Part shown: positions 1 to 5,991 of the stretch, piece by piece
Layout: the number at the start of each line of letters is the position of its first letter
How positions within the stretch are numbered: position 1 is the first letter of the stretch
Origin: Acidobacteriota bacterium
Lineage (GTDB): Bacteria > Acidobacteriota > Vicinamibacteria > Vicinamibacterales > UBA8438
Length of the DNA stretch: 7,101 bases
Reading direction: 5' to 3'
NCBI GenBank assembly: GCA_005778315.1
Contig: SXOW01000051.1
Coordinates: forward strand, 1 to 7,101
Program-made: the position numbers and the translations under genes
Notes under the pieces: model-generated
The model's database searches: none
The model's input: the letters and a program-made list of their open reading frames with translations, nothing else
Told to the model about the DNA's origin: nothing

Positions 1-1
1 C

Positions 2-343
2 CCGCGGGTGCCGCTGACGTTGATGCGGCGGTTCTTCCCGGTCCTCTGGATCAACCTGGTGGTTGTCTCGGTATCCGGGGTACTCCTGCTCGCAGCGTAT
101 CCGGCCAAGGCCCTGACCAACCCGGTGTTCTATGTCAAGCTCGCGGCCGTGTTGGCGGCGCTGGGCATCACCCGTTCTCTCGTTCGCGGATGGTTACGCG
201 ATCCGCACTATGACACAGCACCCGCCCCGCAAAGGGCCCGTGTGCTGGCCGCACTGTCTCTCTTCCTGTGGGTGGCCGCCGTCACGTCGGGTCGTTTCCT
301 CGCCTACACGCACAACATGATGATGGCGTCGCATCAATACTGA
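2..343 (+). CDS. DUF6644-like small membrane protein, 5' end cut by window
   Basis: This is the C-terminal part of a small integral membrane protein. The frame is open from base 2, so the GTG at 8 is probably internal and the true start lies upstream of the window. Numbered from that GTG, hydrophobic segments lie at about residues 10-32, 40-57 and 79-97, with a short basic loop (RGWLRDPHYD) between the last two. It aligns without difficulty to the next gene: NPVFYVKL (38-45) here matches NPAFQVKL there, and SLFLWVAAVTSGRFLAY matches SLMCWIGVIVCGRLITY. By that alignment about 50 N-terminal residues, including the first membrane segment, are missing. The next gene starts 5 nt after the stop, so the two are probably cotranscribed. 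I associate the pair with the DUF6644 family from memory; no biochemical role is known to me. Confidence 0.82.
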   Translation, partial: PRVPLTLMRRFFPVLWINLVVVSVSGVLLLAAYPAKALTNPVFYVKLAAVLAALGITRSLVRGWLRDPHYDTAPAPQRARVLAALSLFLWVAAVTSGRFLAYTHNMMMASHQY

Positions 344-348
344 GGGGC

Positions 349-849
349 ATGGAGACCTTGTACGCGTTCGGTCAGAAGAGCGGCATCTATGCGTTCATGC
401 ATTCGGCCTGGGGCTGGCCGACCGCGGAGTCGCTGCACTTCACCGGCCTCTGTCTGTTGATCGGGACCGTCGGGGTCTTTGATCTGCGGATGCTGGGGGT
501 CGCGCGGGGCATTCCGATGCATGCCCTTCACAAGCTCGTGCCGTGGGGCGTGGGCGGGTATCTGCTGAACGTGACGACGGGTGTCATGTTCGTCGTCAGC
601 GCGCCGGACCAGTATCTGTTCAATCCCGCATTTCAGGTCAAGCTGTCGCTCATGGGGGTGGCTGGCCTGAATGTGCTGTTCTTCTACCGTTTCGTGTTCG
701 CTCCGGTCAAAGCCGCCGGCGCCGACGCCGTCGACCCTGGTGCGCGCACCGCAGCAGCGGTCTCTCTGATGTGCTGGATTGGGGTCATCGTCTGTGGCCG
801 CCTGATCACCTACTATCGGCCACCCTATCACTGGTGCCTCTGGTGCTAG
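349..849 (+). CDS. DUF6644-like four-helix membrane protein, paralogue of the preceding gene
   Basis: A 166-residue integral membrane protein. I chose the ATG at 349 because it follows the previous stop by 5 nt, has a GAGGGG stretch immediately upstream and starts with sequence typical of the family; the frame is open further upstream only through the previous gene. Hydrophobic segments fall at about residues 27-45, 63-84, 97-117 and 134-152. Family-like motifs are ESLHFTG (27-33), DLRMLG (45-50), HALHKL (58-63) and NPAFQVKL (92-99). The C-terminus is aromatic and cysteine-rich (YYRPPYHWCLWC). The His residues near membrane segments (H30, H58, H61, H161) could bind a cofactor such as haem, but that is speculation. 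It probably forms an operon with its paralogue and converges on mscL. Function unknown. Confidence 0.88.
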   Translation: METLYAFGQKSGIYAFMHSAWGWPTAESLHFTGLCLLIGTVGVFDLRMLGVARGIPMHALHKLVPWGVGGYLLNVTTGVMFVVSAPDQYLFNPAFQVKLSLMGVAGLNVLFFYRFVFAPVKAAGADAVDPGARTAAAVSLMCWIGVIVCGRLITYYRPPYHWCLWC

Positions 850-894
850 CAGCCCGGCGCATCGCGTCGGCCTGGCGGTGGTCTCCTCGGGGCG

Positions 895-1326
895 TTACCG
901 GCCCGCTTTGAGCAGGTCCCGTATTTCTTCCAGCAGTACTTGCTCCCTCGGTGGCGCCTCTGGAGCCTTGGGAGCTTGCTTTTCCTCTTTCTTCATCTTG
1001 TTGAAGCCCCGGACGAGCATGAACACGGCCCACGCCACGATGAGGAACGCGATGACAGCGTCGACAAACAGGCCGTAGTTCATCGTGATCGCGCCAGCCT
1101 CCTTCGCGGCCTCGACGGTCGCGTAGGGGCCCGCAGCGTCACCGGCTCGAAGGACTAGAAACTGGTCGCTGAAGTTGGTATTGCCGAGGAACAGGCCGGC
1201 CACCGGCATGATGACGTCGGTGACGAGGGACTGGACGATGGTGCCGAAGGCGCCGCCGATGATAATACCGACCGCCATATCCATCACGTTGCCCTTGAGG
1301 GCGAAGTTTTTGAATTCTTTCAGCAT
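895..1326 (-). CDS. mscL: Large-conductance mechanosensitive channel MscL
   Basis: MscL is a homopentameric inner-membrane channel that opens under high membrane tension and releases solutes during hypo-osmotic shock. The protein has 143 residues, close to the 136 of E. coli. It shows the family layout: an N-terminal amphipathic stretch (MLKEFKNFALKGNV), TM1 (AVGIIIGGAFGTIVQSLVTD) running into the conserved IMPVAGL, a periplasmic loop (about 48-75), TM2 (VDAVIAFLIVAWAVFMLVRG), and a charged C-terminal helix with KKEEK and EEIRDLLK, which resembles the E. coli EIRDLLKEQ tail. The ATG at 1326 is fixed by this N-terminus and by a GAGGA Shine-Dalgarno (1332-1336) 5 nt upstream; the longer open frame upstream is not family-like. 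It is transcribed alone, divergent from the SMP-30 gene and convergent with the membrane pair. Confidence 0.97.
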   Translation of the reverse strand: MLKEFKNFALKGNVMDMAVGIIIGGAFGTIVQSLVTDVIMPVAGLFLGNTNFSDQFLVLRAGDAAGPYATVEAAKEAGAITMNYGLFVDAVIAFLIVAWAVFMLVRGFNKMKKEEKQAPKAPEAPPREQVLLEEIRDLLKAGR

Positions 1327-1371
1327 GGTTGTCCTCGATGTCGCCGCGACTCCGATCGCCGCCGTGTGGGG

Positions 1372-1400
1372 AGCATAGCGCACCAAGCCCTCGCTGGCCA
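1372..1400 (-). promoter_or_regulatory. Candidate sigma-70-type promoter of mscL
   Basis: On the minus strand, TGGCCA (1395-1400, 4/6 to TTGACA) is followed after 17 nt by TATGCT (1372-1377, 4/6 to TATAAT). The -10 lies 45 nt before the mscL start. The surrounding GCGCTATGCTCC resembles the element upstream of two other minus-strand genes in this window. Pattern match only. Confidence 0.4.
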
Positions 1401-1436
1401 TCGGCACCGTGGCCTTCCTGGAATCTACAGGTGGTG

Positions 1437-1460
1437 GCTCCATGGGACTCTGCATGGAGC
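1437..1460. promoter_or_regulatory. Inverted repeat GCTCCATG-N8-CATGGAGC, possible operator
   Basis: A perfect 8-bp dyad with an 8-nt spacer lies in the 203-bp gap between the divergent mscL and SMP-30 genes. Its centre is about 80 bp from the SMP-30 start and about 120 bp from mscL. The arm and spacer geometry suits a dimeric regulator, but no regulator is encoded in the window. A weak -10-like TAAGAT (1501-1506) lies downstream towards the SMP-30 gene. It could also be a chance repeat. Confidence 0.35.
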
Positions 1461-1529
1461 ACCGGGGACGGTATGCGTGCGCGCGGGCTGGGCGGGCTGG
1501 TAAGATCACCGCTTCCGGAGAGAGGGCCC

Positions 1530-2573
1530 ATGACCAGACTTCGTGACATCGTTGCCGCCGCCTCAGCCGTTCTCGCCGTCGCATGCGGCGCGGTCGAGCC
1601 CGAGGCTCCCCCGCAGGACGTCGCCCCCCAGGGGGAGGCGGCCATCCCACCCGTCGGCAATATCGAGCGCTTCGACCGGCGAATCGACTCCCTCGTTCCG
1701 GCCGACGCCGTGATCGAGAAACTGGCCGATGGGTTCAACTTCATTGAAGGACCAGTGTGGGACCGGCAGAACGGCCGACTGCTGTTTTCCGACGTGCGGG
1801 GTAATCAAATCTACCAATGGACCGAAGCTGACGGCGTCAGGACCTTCATCGACCCCGTGTTCGACGGCGACCGGACCGGCAAGCGGTCGATCAGCTCCAA
1901 CGGGCTGACGCTCGACGCAGAGGGCCGACTCATCATCTGCGAGCACGGTCACCGGCGCATTTCTCGACTCGAGGCCGACGGCACCCGTTCGGTCGTCGTC
2001 GAGCGCTATGACGGCGGTCAGTTGAACAGTCCCAACGACGCCGTCTACGGCTCCGACGGTTCGTTGTATTTCACCGACCCGCCGTACGGGTTGGAGGGGC
2101 TCGAGGAGTCGCCGGACCGCGAGCTCGACTTCAACGGGATCTATCGACTGCGTCCGGATGGCGGCTTGGTGCTGCTTGTCCGGGACCAGTCACGTCCCAA
2201 TGGCATTGCGCTCTCACCCGACGAGTCGATCCTGTACGTCGCCAACTCGGACGACGCGAACAAGGTGTGGATGGCCTACGACCTCGACGAGAGTGGAGCC
2301 TCGAACGGCCGTGTGTTCTACGATGCGAACGATGAGACCGCGGCTGGCGCCGCCGACGGGATGAAGGTCGATGTGGCGGGAAACCTGTTCGCTACCGGCC
2401 CCGGCGGTGTCTGGGTCCTCGCCCCGGACGGCACCCATCTCGGCACGATCTCCACCGGCGAGGTGACTGCCAATGTGGCCTGGGGCAACGACGGGCGCAC
2501 GCTCTACCTGACTTCCAGCACCAGTCTGTATCGCATCGAACTCACCACCGAAGGACAGATTCCCGGCCCCTGA
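1530..2573 (+). CDS. SMP-30/gluconolactonase-like lipoprotein
   Basis: A 347-residue six-bladed beta-propeller of the SMP-30/gluconolactonase/LRE-like family, whose members hydrolyse sugar lactones or related esters with one divalent metal. The ATG at 1530 follows a GGAGAGAGG Shine-Dalgarno and opens a lipoprotein signal ending LAVAC (Cys19), so the enzyme is probably membrane-anchored outside the cytoplasm. A linker (20-60) precedes the propeller. Expected metal and substrate residues are visible: Glu73 in FIEGPVW, Asn169 in NSPND, Asn224 in RPNGIALSPDE and Asp277 in DGMKVD. FTDPPYGL (181-188) and YVANS (236-240) are also family-typical. An upstream in-frame extension overlaps the mscL promoter region and is unlikely to be translated. 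The gene is monocistronic and convergent with the pseudogene. Substrate cannot be told from sequence; gluconolactone is only the family default. Confidence 0.93.
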   Translation: MTRLRDIVAAASAVLAVACGAVEPEAPPQDVAPQGEAAIPPVGNIERFDRRIDSLVPADAVIEKLADGFNFIEGPVWDRQNGRLLFSDVRGNQIYQWTEADGVRTFIDPVFDGDRTGKRSISSNGLTLDAEGRLIICEHGHRRISRLEADGTRSVVVERYDGGQLNSPNDAVYGSDGSLYFTDPPYGLEGLEESPDRELDFNGIYRLRPDGGLVLLVRDQSRPNGIALSPDESILYVANSDDANKVWMAYDLDESGASNGRVFYDANDETAAGAADGMKVDVAGNLFATGPGGVWVLAPDGTHLGTISTGEVTANVAWGNDGRTLYLTSSTSLYRIELTTEGQIPGP

Positions 2574-2673
2574 CGACCGTCTCCGAACCGCGTCCCTACG
2601 CGCCTGCGCGTGGAACGGCCAGGCTACCCGCCGGCCATGGCCCCCACCACCAACAACGGCTCCGCGCCGCTTG

Positions 2674-3243
2674 TCACCGCCGGTGGCAGCAGCGCATCGG
2701 TTGGTTCGAGCCGTAGATCTGACCGCCGGTCGTGCCGAAATAGATGCCACAGGGATCGAGCGTGTCGACCGTCATCGCGTCGCGCAACACATTCACATAG
2801 CGGTCTCATGACGCCGCAGGCCTGGCAATTCCTGCCAGGTGGAGCCGCCATCTGTGGAGCGAAAGAGCGCCGCGTCCTCCACACCGGCGTAGACGGTATC
2901 CGGGGCGCTCGCACCTGGCTCCAGGTGCTACACCCGCTTGAACTCCCACGGATGGGGCGTTCCGTCGTACCACAGGTGCGTCCCACGCTCGCCGTCGTAG
3001 GTAAACTTGTTGCCCATGGCGGTCCAGGTGCAGCCGCCGTCGTCCGAACGCTGAATGACCTGCCCGAACCACTCCGTCCATTGCGCAAGATAGATACAAT
3101 TCGGGTCGGCCGGAGAACCCTTCATGTGATGTATCTCCCAGCCACCGAAGTGCGGGCCGTCGACCCGCCATTGCGCACGTGCGCCGTCAGACGTGAGGAT
3201 GAACGCCCTTACACCTGCCAACCAGTAATCGCACCGTGCTCAT
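2674..3243 (-). pseudogene. Decayed BNR/Asp-box beta-propeller (sialidase/sortilin-like) gene
   Basis: Remnant of an exo-alpha-sialidase/VPS10-like propeller protein; such proteins are usually about 350 residues. It begins with ATG at 3243 (MSTVRLLVGRCKG), where the family has a VLVGTxKGAFILTSDG-type N-terminus. At about 3204 two bases seem missing, and AFILTSDGARAQW continues in another frame. That frame reads through GPHFGGWEIHHMKGSPADP and an Asp box (SDDGGCTW) to HPWEFKRV, then a TAG at 2928-2930 where the family has Trp. After the TAG the same frame continues HLEPGASAPDTVYAGVEDA and a second Asp box (STDGGSTW), ending at TGA 2793-2795. From 2805, back in the first frame, it reads RYVNVLRDAMTVDTLDPCGI and YFGTTGGQIYGS, which belongs near the family's C-terminus. 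Roughly 130 residues between are therefore deleted (estimate from memory of the family). The last residues to the TGA at 2674 are unrecognisable. Confidence 0.88.
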
Positions 3244-3251
3244 CGCCGTGG

Positions 3252-3258
3252 CCCCTCC
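3252..3258 (-). promoter_or_regulatory. Shine-Dalgarno of the decayed propeller gene
   Basis: GGAGGGG on the minus strand lies 8 nt upstream of the ATG at 3243. Its survival fixes the original start codon and shows that decay has hit the coding region rather than the translation signals. Confidence 0.65.
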
Positions 3259-3278
3259 AGGCTCAACTGTCGAGAGGA

Positions 3279-3290
3279 CGAGAATACCGC
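3279..3290 (-). promoter_or_regulatory. Candidate -10 element of the decayed propeller gene
   Basis: GCGGTATTCTCG on the minus strand contains a TATTCT -10 (3281-3286), 37 nt before the original ATG. A poor -35 (GGGACA, 4/6, spacing 15) is present. The 12-mer matches the element before the cysteine-rich lipoprotein gene at 11 of 12 positions. Confidence 0.35.
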
Positions 3291-3385
3291 AGTCGGAGGC
3301 CTGTCCCTGCTGCCAGACGGTGCCACATGGTTGCTCCGGCGGTGGCGTCGTCGGAGGCCTCGCGGTGCCGATGAGCGTGTGACAT

Positions 3386-3913
3386 CTAGTGCCTCGTGTC
3401 AACGTTGTCGTCGGCTTCCGCGTCGGCCTGGAATCGCGCCCAGGCATCCTCGAGGGCAGATGGTTTGCACCGTTGCGCAATCGTGCGAGCGCCGCTCTCC
3501 GCCATCAGATCGTGGCGCTTGAGTTCGACCTCGCAGCCGCCTGAGCCCTTGAAGCAGTCGAGGTGCTTTGCCTCGTCATCCGACCAAGCCGTGCAGTAAA
3601 CCGGGTCGTCAATCGGTTCGCACCGCTCCGCCGCCGTATAGCCCGAGTAGTTGGGCAAGGCCCGCACAAACGTGTTGCAGTCATCGGCCGACGGAAACCG
3701 ACCGCGCGCGAAGTCGACCTTGGCCCAGGGGAGGAGATTGATGAAGGTCGGCTGGGGCCCGGCCGGCTCGTCGTCGACGGCGGGGACAGTCGAGGTGGAG
3801 TCTGGTGTCTCGGACGGCGTGGATTCCGTGCAGGCCCCCACCGACAACAGCAGCAGTGTGATGAGCGCGACGGTGGGGCGAGCGACATCAGGCAGCCGAA
3901 TGCGTCCTCGCAT
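3386..3913 (-). CDS. Cysteine-rich lipoprotein of unknown function
   Basis: A 175-residue predicted lipoprotein. The ATG at 3913 gives a basic n-region, a hydrophobic core (VALITLLLL) and a lipobox-like LSVGAC with Cys28 as the lipidated residue; the frame is open upstream, but that part reads as arginine-rich shadow sequence. Residues 29-55 form a Ser/Thr/Pro/Asp linker. The mature domain (56-162) holds six further cysteines (79, 98, 107, 120, 127, 149), enough for three disulfides in an oxidising compartment. The C-terminus is acidic (ADAEADDNVD). I recognise no known domain. No Shine-Dalgarno precedes the start, and a good -10 lies only 9 nt upstream, so the message may be leaderless. It is divergent from the exported protein at 4062, with a 148-bp gap. 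Confidence 0.8.
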   Translation of the reverse strand: MRGRIRLPDVARPTVALITLLLLSVGACTESTPSETPDSTSTVPAVDDEPAGPQPTFINLLPWAKVDFARGRFPSADDCNTFVRALPNYSGYTAAERCEPIDDPVYCTAWSDDEAKHLDCFKGSGGCEVELKRHDLMAESGARTIAQRCKPSALEDAWARFQADAEADDNVDTRH

Positions 3914-3920
3914 GCGAGGC

Positions 3921-3932
3921 CGAGTATACCGC
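3921..3932 (-). promoter_or_regulatory. Candidate -10 element of the lipoprotein gene
   Basis: GCGGTATACTCG on the minus strand contains TATACT (3923-3928, 5/6 to TATAAT). A weak -35 (CTGACC, 3944-3949) lies 15 nt upstream. The -10 ends 9 nt before the ATG, so transcription would begin at or within a few bases of the start codon. Confidence 0.45.
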
Positions 3933-4061
3933 CGGCGTCGCCGGGTCAGAAGAGGGCGAGCAGCCGCAGAGGGGCAAGCCCGGGCGGATGTGCCTGGCGA
4001 CGGCGGGGAGTCGGCTGGTGAGTCACCCCGTGTGGCGCTACCATACAACACGCGTGATGAG

Positions 4062-4754
4062 ATGCTGACCTCCGTGGTGCTCCTCTGGCTGGCGGCCGCG
4101 CTGCAAGCGGCACCGGTGGAACGCGCCAGCGTCGTGGCCCGTGACGTCGAGGCGGGCACACCGCTCTTTGCGTTCGAGCGTAGCGTGACGACGGCCGAGG
4201 GACAGACCGTGGCGGCCGTGCGATTCGTCGACGCGGCTGGCCATTTGGCCGCCACCGAGCAGGTCACCTATGTCGACGGACTGGTGGTGCATGTCCAGCT
4301 CGAGCAGCGGCAGGTCGACGAGCGGTTCTCCTTGACGGTGTCGGGCAGTGATGCCCTGTTCGAAGTCGTGCGGAACGGCGAGACGTCGCGGATCCGGCGG
4401 GACTGGACGTCTGATGCGTTGGCGATCGACCAGGTGCCGTCGTTCGTGACGAGCCAGTGGGATCGGCTGGTGGCTGGTGAGAGCGTCTCGTTCCGGCTCG
4501 TCGCGTTGGACCGTGCCCGGATCGTGCGATTTCGACTCATGCACCAGGGGCCGACCGAGCATCTGGGTCGTCCCGCAGTCCAGCTTCGCATGGAGGCGAA
4601 CAGCACGTTTGTGCGGTGGCTGGCACCCGAGATCGATTTGGTTTTTTCTCCGGATGGTCGCACGATGCTCGAAAGCCGGGGACCGTTGCCGGTCAAGATC
4701 CGGCGGGGCGGCGAGTGGGTCGACCTGGACGCTCGCCTGGTCTGGAGCCGCTGA
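4062..4754 (+). CDS. Exported protein of unknown function, probably beta-rich
   Basis: A 230-residue protein with a short Sec signal peptide (MLTSVVLLWLAAALQAAP; likely cleavage after an Ala around residues 16-17), so it acts in the periplasm or at the surface. The ATG at 4062 was chosen because the signal peptide begins there; the open frame upstream to 3651 is antisense to the lipoprotein gene. The mature part alternates hydrophobic and polar residues without long helices, suggesting a beta-sandwich or barrel fold: VTYVDGLVVHVQLEQ, VSFRLVALDRARIVRFRL and PEIDLVFSPDGRTMLESRG. It has no cysteine. The general pattern recalls DUF3108-like periplasmic proteins, but I cannot assign a family. The Shine-Dalgarno is weak (GATGAG). 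The thioredoxin-like gene follows 90 nt later on the same strand and could be cotranscribed. Confidence 0.78.
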   Translation: MLTSVVLLWLAAALQAAPVERASVVARDVEAGTPLFAFERSVTTAEGQTVAAVRFVDAAGHLAATEQVTYVDGLVVHVQLEQRQVDERFSLTVSGSDALFEVVRNGETSRIRRDWTSDALAIDQVPSFVTSQWDRLVAGESVSFRLVALDRARIVRFRLMHQGPTEHLGRPAVQLRMEANSTFVRWLAPEIDLVFSPDGRTMLESRGPLPVKIRRGGEWVDLDARLVWSR

Positions 4755-4844
4755 CCGAAGCGGCTGTGGGCTCTGGATCCTGGGGCGACATCGGCGCGTC
4801 TGACGACGAGAGATTCAGTGTTCGGATATTGGAGACACATCGCA

Positions 4845-5879
4845 ATGGTACGCAGACTAGTCGCCGGCATCGCGTTGGCGGGGTGGGTGGCTCTGGGGGC
4901 CGCGTGCAACCCTGCTCCCATGGGCGGAGAACCGGCTGCCTCGGCGCCCGCGGAGGCAGCGCCGGGCGCGCCGACCGGCGTTGAGGAGCTGGTGGGCCAG
5001 CTCCGGGATATGGCCTGGGCTGGACAGGTCGACCAGGCCCAGGCGTTGATAGAAACCCAGCGGCCGCACCACGACACCGGATCCCCCGACTGGCTGCTTG
5101 CCGCGTCGTGGCTTGGGCGCGGAGCCAGCTTTGCCGAGCAATGGGATGTCGCGGAGCGCTATGCGAACGAGGCGCGTGATGGCAGCGTGGCGTTGCTCGC
5201 GACGCGTGACCTCGACGCTGATGCGCAGCTGCCACTGGCGCTCGGTGCGGGTATCGAGGTCCTGGGCCAGGCGATGCATGCACGGGGGGACAGGGAAGGG
5301 GCGATCCAGTTCCTGGGCGACGAGCGCGCGCGTTACCGTGGGACCTCGATCGAAACACGCATTCAGAAAAACGCGCTGCTGGTGGGGCTGGAGGGCGAGC
5401 CTTTTCCAGAATTGGATGTCGACGAACACCTGGGACCTGCGCTGCCGTCGACAGACAGCTTGAAGGGCAAGGTCGTGGTCGCGTTCTTCTGGGCGCATTG
5501 GTGTCCGGACTGCAAACGCCAATTGCCCGCGCTCGAGCAACTTCACGACACCTACGGCGACCAGGTGGCCATCATCGGACCGACGCAGCTATATGGCTAC
5601 ATCTCACGCGGAGAGGACGCCACGCCGGAGCAGGAACTGGCGTATCTGCGAGGCCCGTACCAGGAGCGCTTCCCGTTGCCGGACTGGATGAGCGTTCCCA
5701 TCAGCCAGCAGAACTTCCTTGATTTCGGGGTCAGCACGACGCCCACGCTGGTGGTCATCGACCGAGAGGGCATCGTGCGGCTGTACAACCCCGGGGACCT
5801 CTCGTACGAGGAGCTCGCGCCGCACGTCGAGCGGCTACTGTCCCAGGGATCTGAGGATTCCGGCAACAAGCCGGTCTGA
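4845..5879 (+). CDS. TlpA-like thioredoxin-fold lipoprotein with helical N-terminal domain
   Basis: A 344-residue envelope protein. The ATG at 4845 has GGAGA (4831-4835) 9 nt upstream and opens a signal sequence ending LGAAC (Cys21), an imperfect lipobox because Gly is at -3. The GTG at 4818 is an in-frame alternative that would lengthen the n-region. An Ala/Pro linker (22-44) leads to an alpha-helical, TPR-like region (about 45-180). The thioredoxin domain (about 183-335) has a redoxin-style entry (GEPFPELDVD, then LKGKVVVAFFWAHWCPDC), the redox pair Cys220/Cys223 in WCPDC, and the cis-proline Pro300 in GVSTTPTLVVID. Such proteins reduce or isomerise disulfides in exported clients. The only cysteines in the mature domains are the active-site pair. 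A six-cysteine lipoprotein nearby is a possible but unproven client. Confidence 0.9.
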   Translation: MVRRLVAGIALAGWVALGAACNPAPMGGEPAASAPAEAAPGAPTGVEELVGQLRDMAWAGQVDQAQALIETQRPHHDTGSPDWLLAASWLGRGASFAEQWDVAERYANEARDGSVALLATRDLDADAQLPLALGAGIEVLGQAMHARGDREGAIQFLGDERARYRGTSIETRIQKNALLVGLEGEPFPELDVDEHLGPALPSTDSLKGKVVVAFFWAHWCPDCKRQLPALEQLHDTYGDQVAIIGPTQLYGYISRGEDATPEQELAYLRGPYQERFPLPDWMSVPISQQNFLDFGVSTTPTLVVIDREGIVRLYNPGDLSYEELAPHVERLLSQGSEDSGNKPV

Positions 5880-5893
5880 CCACAGCCGAACAG

Positions 5894-5922
5894 GCGTCGC
5901 AGGTTGAGCCGCTGCTGTCCCG
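5894..5922 (+). repeat. Vestigial duplicate of the thioredoxin gene's 3' end
   Basis: Bases 5894-5922 match 5817-5845, inside the end of the preceding gene, at about 23 of 29 positions. The match also holds at protein level: the gene encodes APHVERLLSQ, and the non-coding copy would read ASQVEPLLSR. The copies are 77 bp apart and out of frame, and the second lies after the stop codon. This suggests an old partial tandem duplication or a frameshifted former C-terminus. Confidence 0.45.
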
Positions 5923-5926
5923 GCAG

Positions 5927-5964
5927 AAAGAAAAAGCCCGCTCGGCGTGGGTGCCCGAGCGGGC
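5927..5964 (-). terminator. Intrinsic terminator for the minus-strand operon
   Basis: A perfect 10-bp stem (GCCCGCTCGG, 5936-5945, with CCGAGCGGGC, 5955-5964) and 9-nt loop is followed on the minus strand by TTTTTCTTT (5935-5927). It lies 28 nt beyond the stop of the minus-strand gene at 5992. On the plus strand the stem lacks a T-run, so it would stop the thioredoxin transcript only weakly. Confidence 0.88.
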
Positions 5965-5991
5965 CAGTGTGTCTGGTCGTGAGTCTATCGC

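Noticed and set aside
334..831. 165-codon open frame on the minus strand
   Set aside because: It is antisense to the second DUF6644-like gene, His/Arg/Gln-rich and without membrane or domain features; an ordinary high-GC shadow.
854..870. 7-bp hairpin between the convergent membrane pair and mscL
   Set aside because: It has one G-T wobble, a 3-nt loop and no T-run; termination there is possible but unsupported.
1327..1650. Upstream extension of the mscL frame (108 codons)
   Set aside because: MscL's conserved N-terminus and a good Shine-Dalgarno set the start at 1326; the extension is Arg/Pro-rich and antisense to the SMP-30 gene's start.
2596..2613. Short hairpin after the SMP-30 gene
   Set aside because: About 7 bp with a wobble and no T-run on either strand; not enough for an intrinsic terminator.
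3292..3360. 11-bp direct repeat GTCGGAGGCCT (3292-3302 and 3350-3360)
   Set aside because: A few exact 11-mers are expected by chance in 7 kb of GC-rich DNA, and no mobile-element gene or terminal repeat accompanies it.
2610..3374. 254-codon open frame on the plus strand
   Set aside because: It runs antisense through the decayed propeller gene, whose minus-strand blocks are clearly family-like; the plus-strand protein is compositionally odd and unrecognisable.
4017..4027. GGTGA-G-TCACC palindrome upstream of the exported protein gene
   Set aside because: Arms of only 5 bp; common by chance, with no second copy seen.
3651..4061. Upstream extension of the exported protein's frame
   Set aside because: It overlaps the lipoprotein gene in antisense; the signal peptide begins at 4062.
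4268..5077. 269-codon open frame on the minus strand
   Set aside because: It is antisense to two genes with signal peptides and recognisable features; its Ser/Arg/Thr-rich composition is typical of shadow frames.
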